64,000 nt of DNA from Streptomyces sp. KMM 9044 (lineage in GTDB: Bacteria > Actinomycetota > Actinomycetes > Streptomycetales > Streptomycetaceae). A program made the translations under genes and the position numbers. The DNA lies in contig NZ_CP113910.1 in assembly GCF_024701375.2 (NCBI RefSeq), positions 5,394,001 to 5,458,000 of the forward strand, read 5' to 3'. The notes beneath the pieces are model-generated. The model did not search any database. It had not been told where the DNA came from and worked only from the letters and a program-made list of their open reading frames with translations. Of the stretch, positions 63,615-64,000 are shown in pieces (the first letter of the stretch is position 1; each line of letters starts with the position of its first letter).

Positions 63615-64000
63615 CTACGCGCCCTTCGCCGACGTCAGTCCCTGGATCCGCCCCAGGATCTCCACCTCGCCGTCGTCACCGTCGCCCGGGGCCAGAGCCA
63701 CCTCGTTGGACACGGACTCCATCGTCAGGGTCCGCCGTATCTCGCCTGTGGTCAGCGCCAGTACGTCCCTGTTCGGCGTCGGCACGGACGTCCCGGCTGC
63801 GGCCGTCTGCTTCTCGAAGTGGCGCGTGGTGAAGAAGACCAGCGCCCCGCCGTCCTCGGTACGCAGCGCCAGCGGCGCGTAGTCGCCGTTCGTCATCGGC
63901 TCGTCGATGTACTGCGTGGCCAGACCCGGCCGGGCCGACTGCTTCGTCCGCAGCGCCCGCCACGCGCTGGTGTGCGGCCCCTCGGCGAAGGCGGTGCTGC
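63615..64000 (-). CDS. Partial conserved protein, runs off the window
   Basis: At least 127 residues of the C-terminal part; the 5' end lies past position 64000. Reads AWRALRTKQSARPGLATQYI through DEPMTNGDYAPLALRTEDGG and FFTTRHFEKQTA to RIQGLTSAKGA. Looks like the outer domain of an actinobacterial lipoprotein or secreted protein (DUF8094-like). Function unknown. Confidence 0.65.
   Translation of the reverse strand, partial: STAFAEGPHTSAWRALRTKQSARPGLATQYIDEPMTNGDYAPLALRTEDGGALVFFTTRHFEKQTAAAGTSVPTPNRDVLALTTGEIRRTLTMESVSNEVALAPGDGDDGEVEILGRIQGLTSAKGA

Overview
The window is very GC-rich, its codons end almost always in G or C, and GTG and TTG starts are common. Together with the gene families present (secreted GH10 xylanase with a CBM2, streptomycete ECF transporter operon, KstR-like and many other TetR/MarR/MerR regulators, several DHA efflux pumps), this points to a Streptomyces chromosome. 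No replication origin, tRNA or CRISPR array was seen. One stable RNA gene, RNase P RNA, is clear.

1-12.6 kb: GDT1-type cation transporter, HAD phosphatase, secreted or anchored peptidoglycan-binding protein, DHA2 efflux pump with a C-terminal cytoplasmic domain, GNAT acetyltransferase, a tandem pair of related small proteins, an FHA-like protein, an O-methyltransferase, a GT87-PAP2 fusion and a secreted SLT-domain protein. 12.6-18.6 kb: a tightly overlapping five-gene operon under a cobalamin riboswitch. It encodes an anchored alpha/alpha-toroid protein, a small anchored secreted protein, EcfT, a double ATPase and an S component, and it looks like a B12 uptake system with extracellular capture proteins. 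18.7-24.5 kb: xylanase, then a KstR-like TetR divergent from a GT4/methyltransferase/prenyltransferase-like operon, with a KstR-type operator between them. 24.6-28.2 kb: ISL3 transposase relic, an XRE regulator divergent from an SDR, and a small membrane protein.

28.3-42.2 kb is mostly core: envelope proteins, a Zn amidase, two MFS pumps, Nif3-like protein, zinc-ribbon coiled-coil protein, bifunctional RNase H/phosphatase, KDPG aldolase, and a membrane protein in one frame with YaaA. 41.4-49.5 kb is eroded and accessory: MerR and Uma2 genes broken at C/G runs, a DUF3800 gene behind a structured leader RNA, AraC and EamA remnants abutting rnpB, a truncated integrase, and a MarR-led redox cluster whose DsbA gene has two in-frame stops. 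49.8-53.8 kb: extra shikimate kinase and chorismate synthase genes beside a frameshifted CmcJ-like oxidoreductase, then a complete IS of about 1 kb joined to a recombinase tail.

53.9-64 kb: DoxX, Gfo/Idh/MocA oxidoreductase, Bcr/CflA pump coupled to a serine hydrolase, Rsm22-like methyltransferase, a small MITE-like element sitting exactly in the shared stop codons of two convergent genes, an NAD(P)-binding protein divergent from a TetR with two operator-like palindromes, another TetR, a prim-pol-like protein and a partial gene at the right edge.

Several disrupted genes (MerR, Uma2, CmcJ-like) break at runs of four or five C/G. Consensus errors in the sequence are therefore as likely as true gene decay there.
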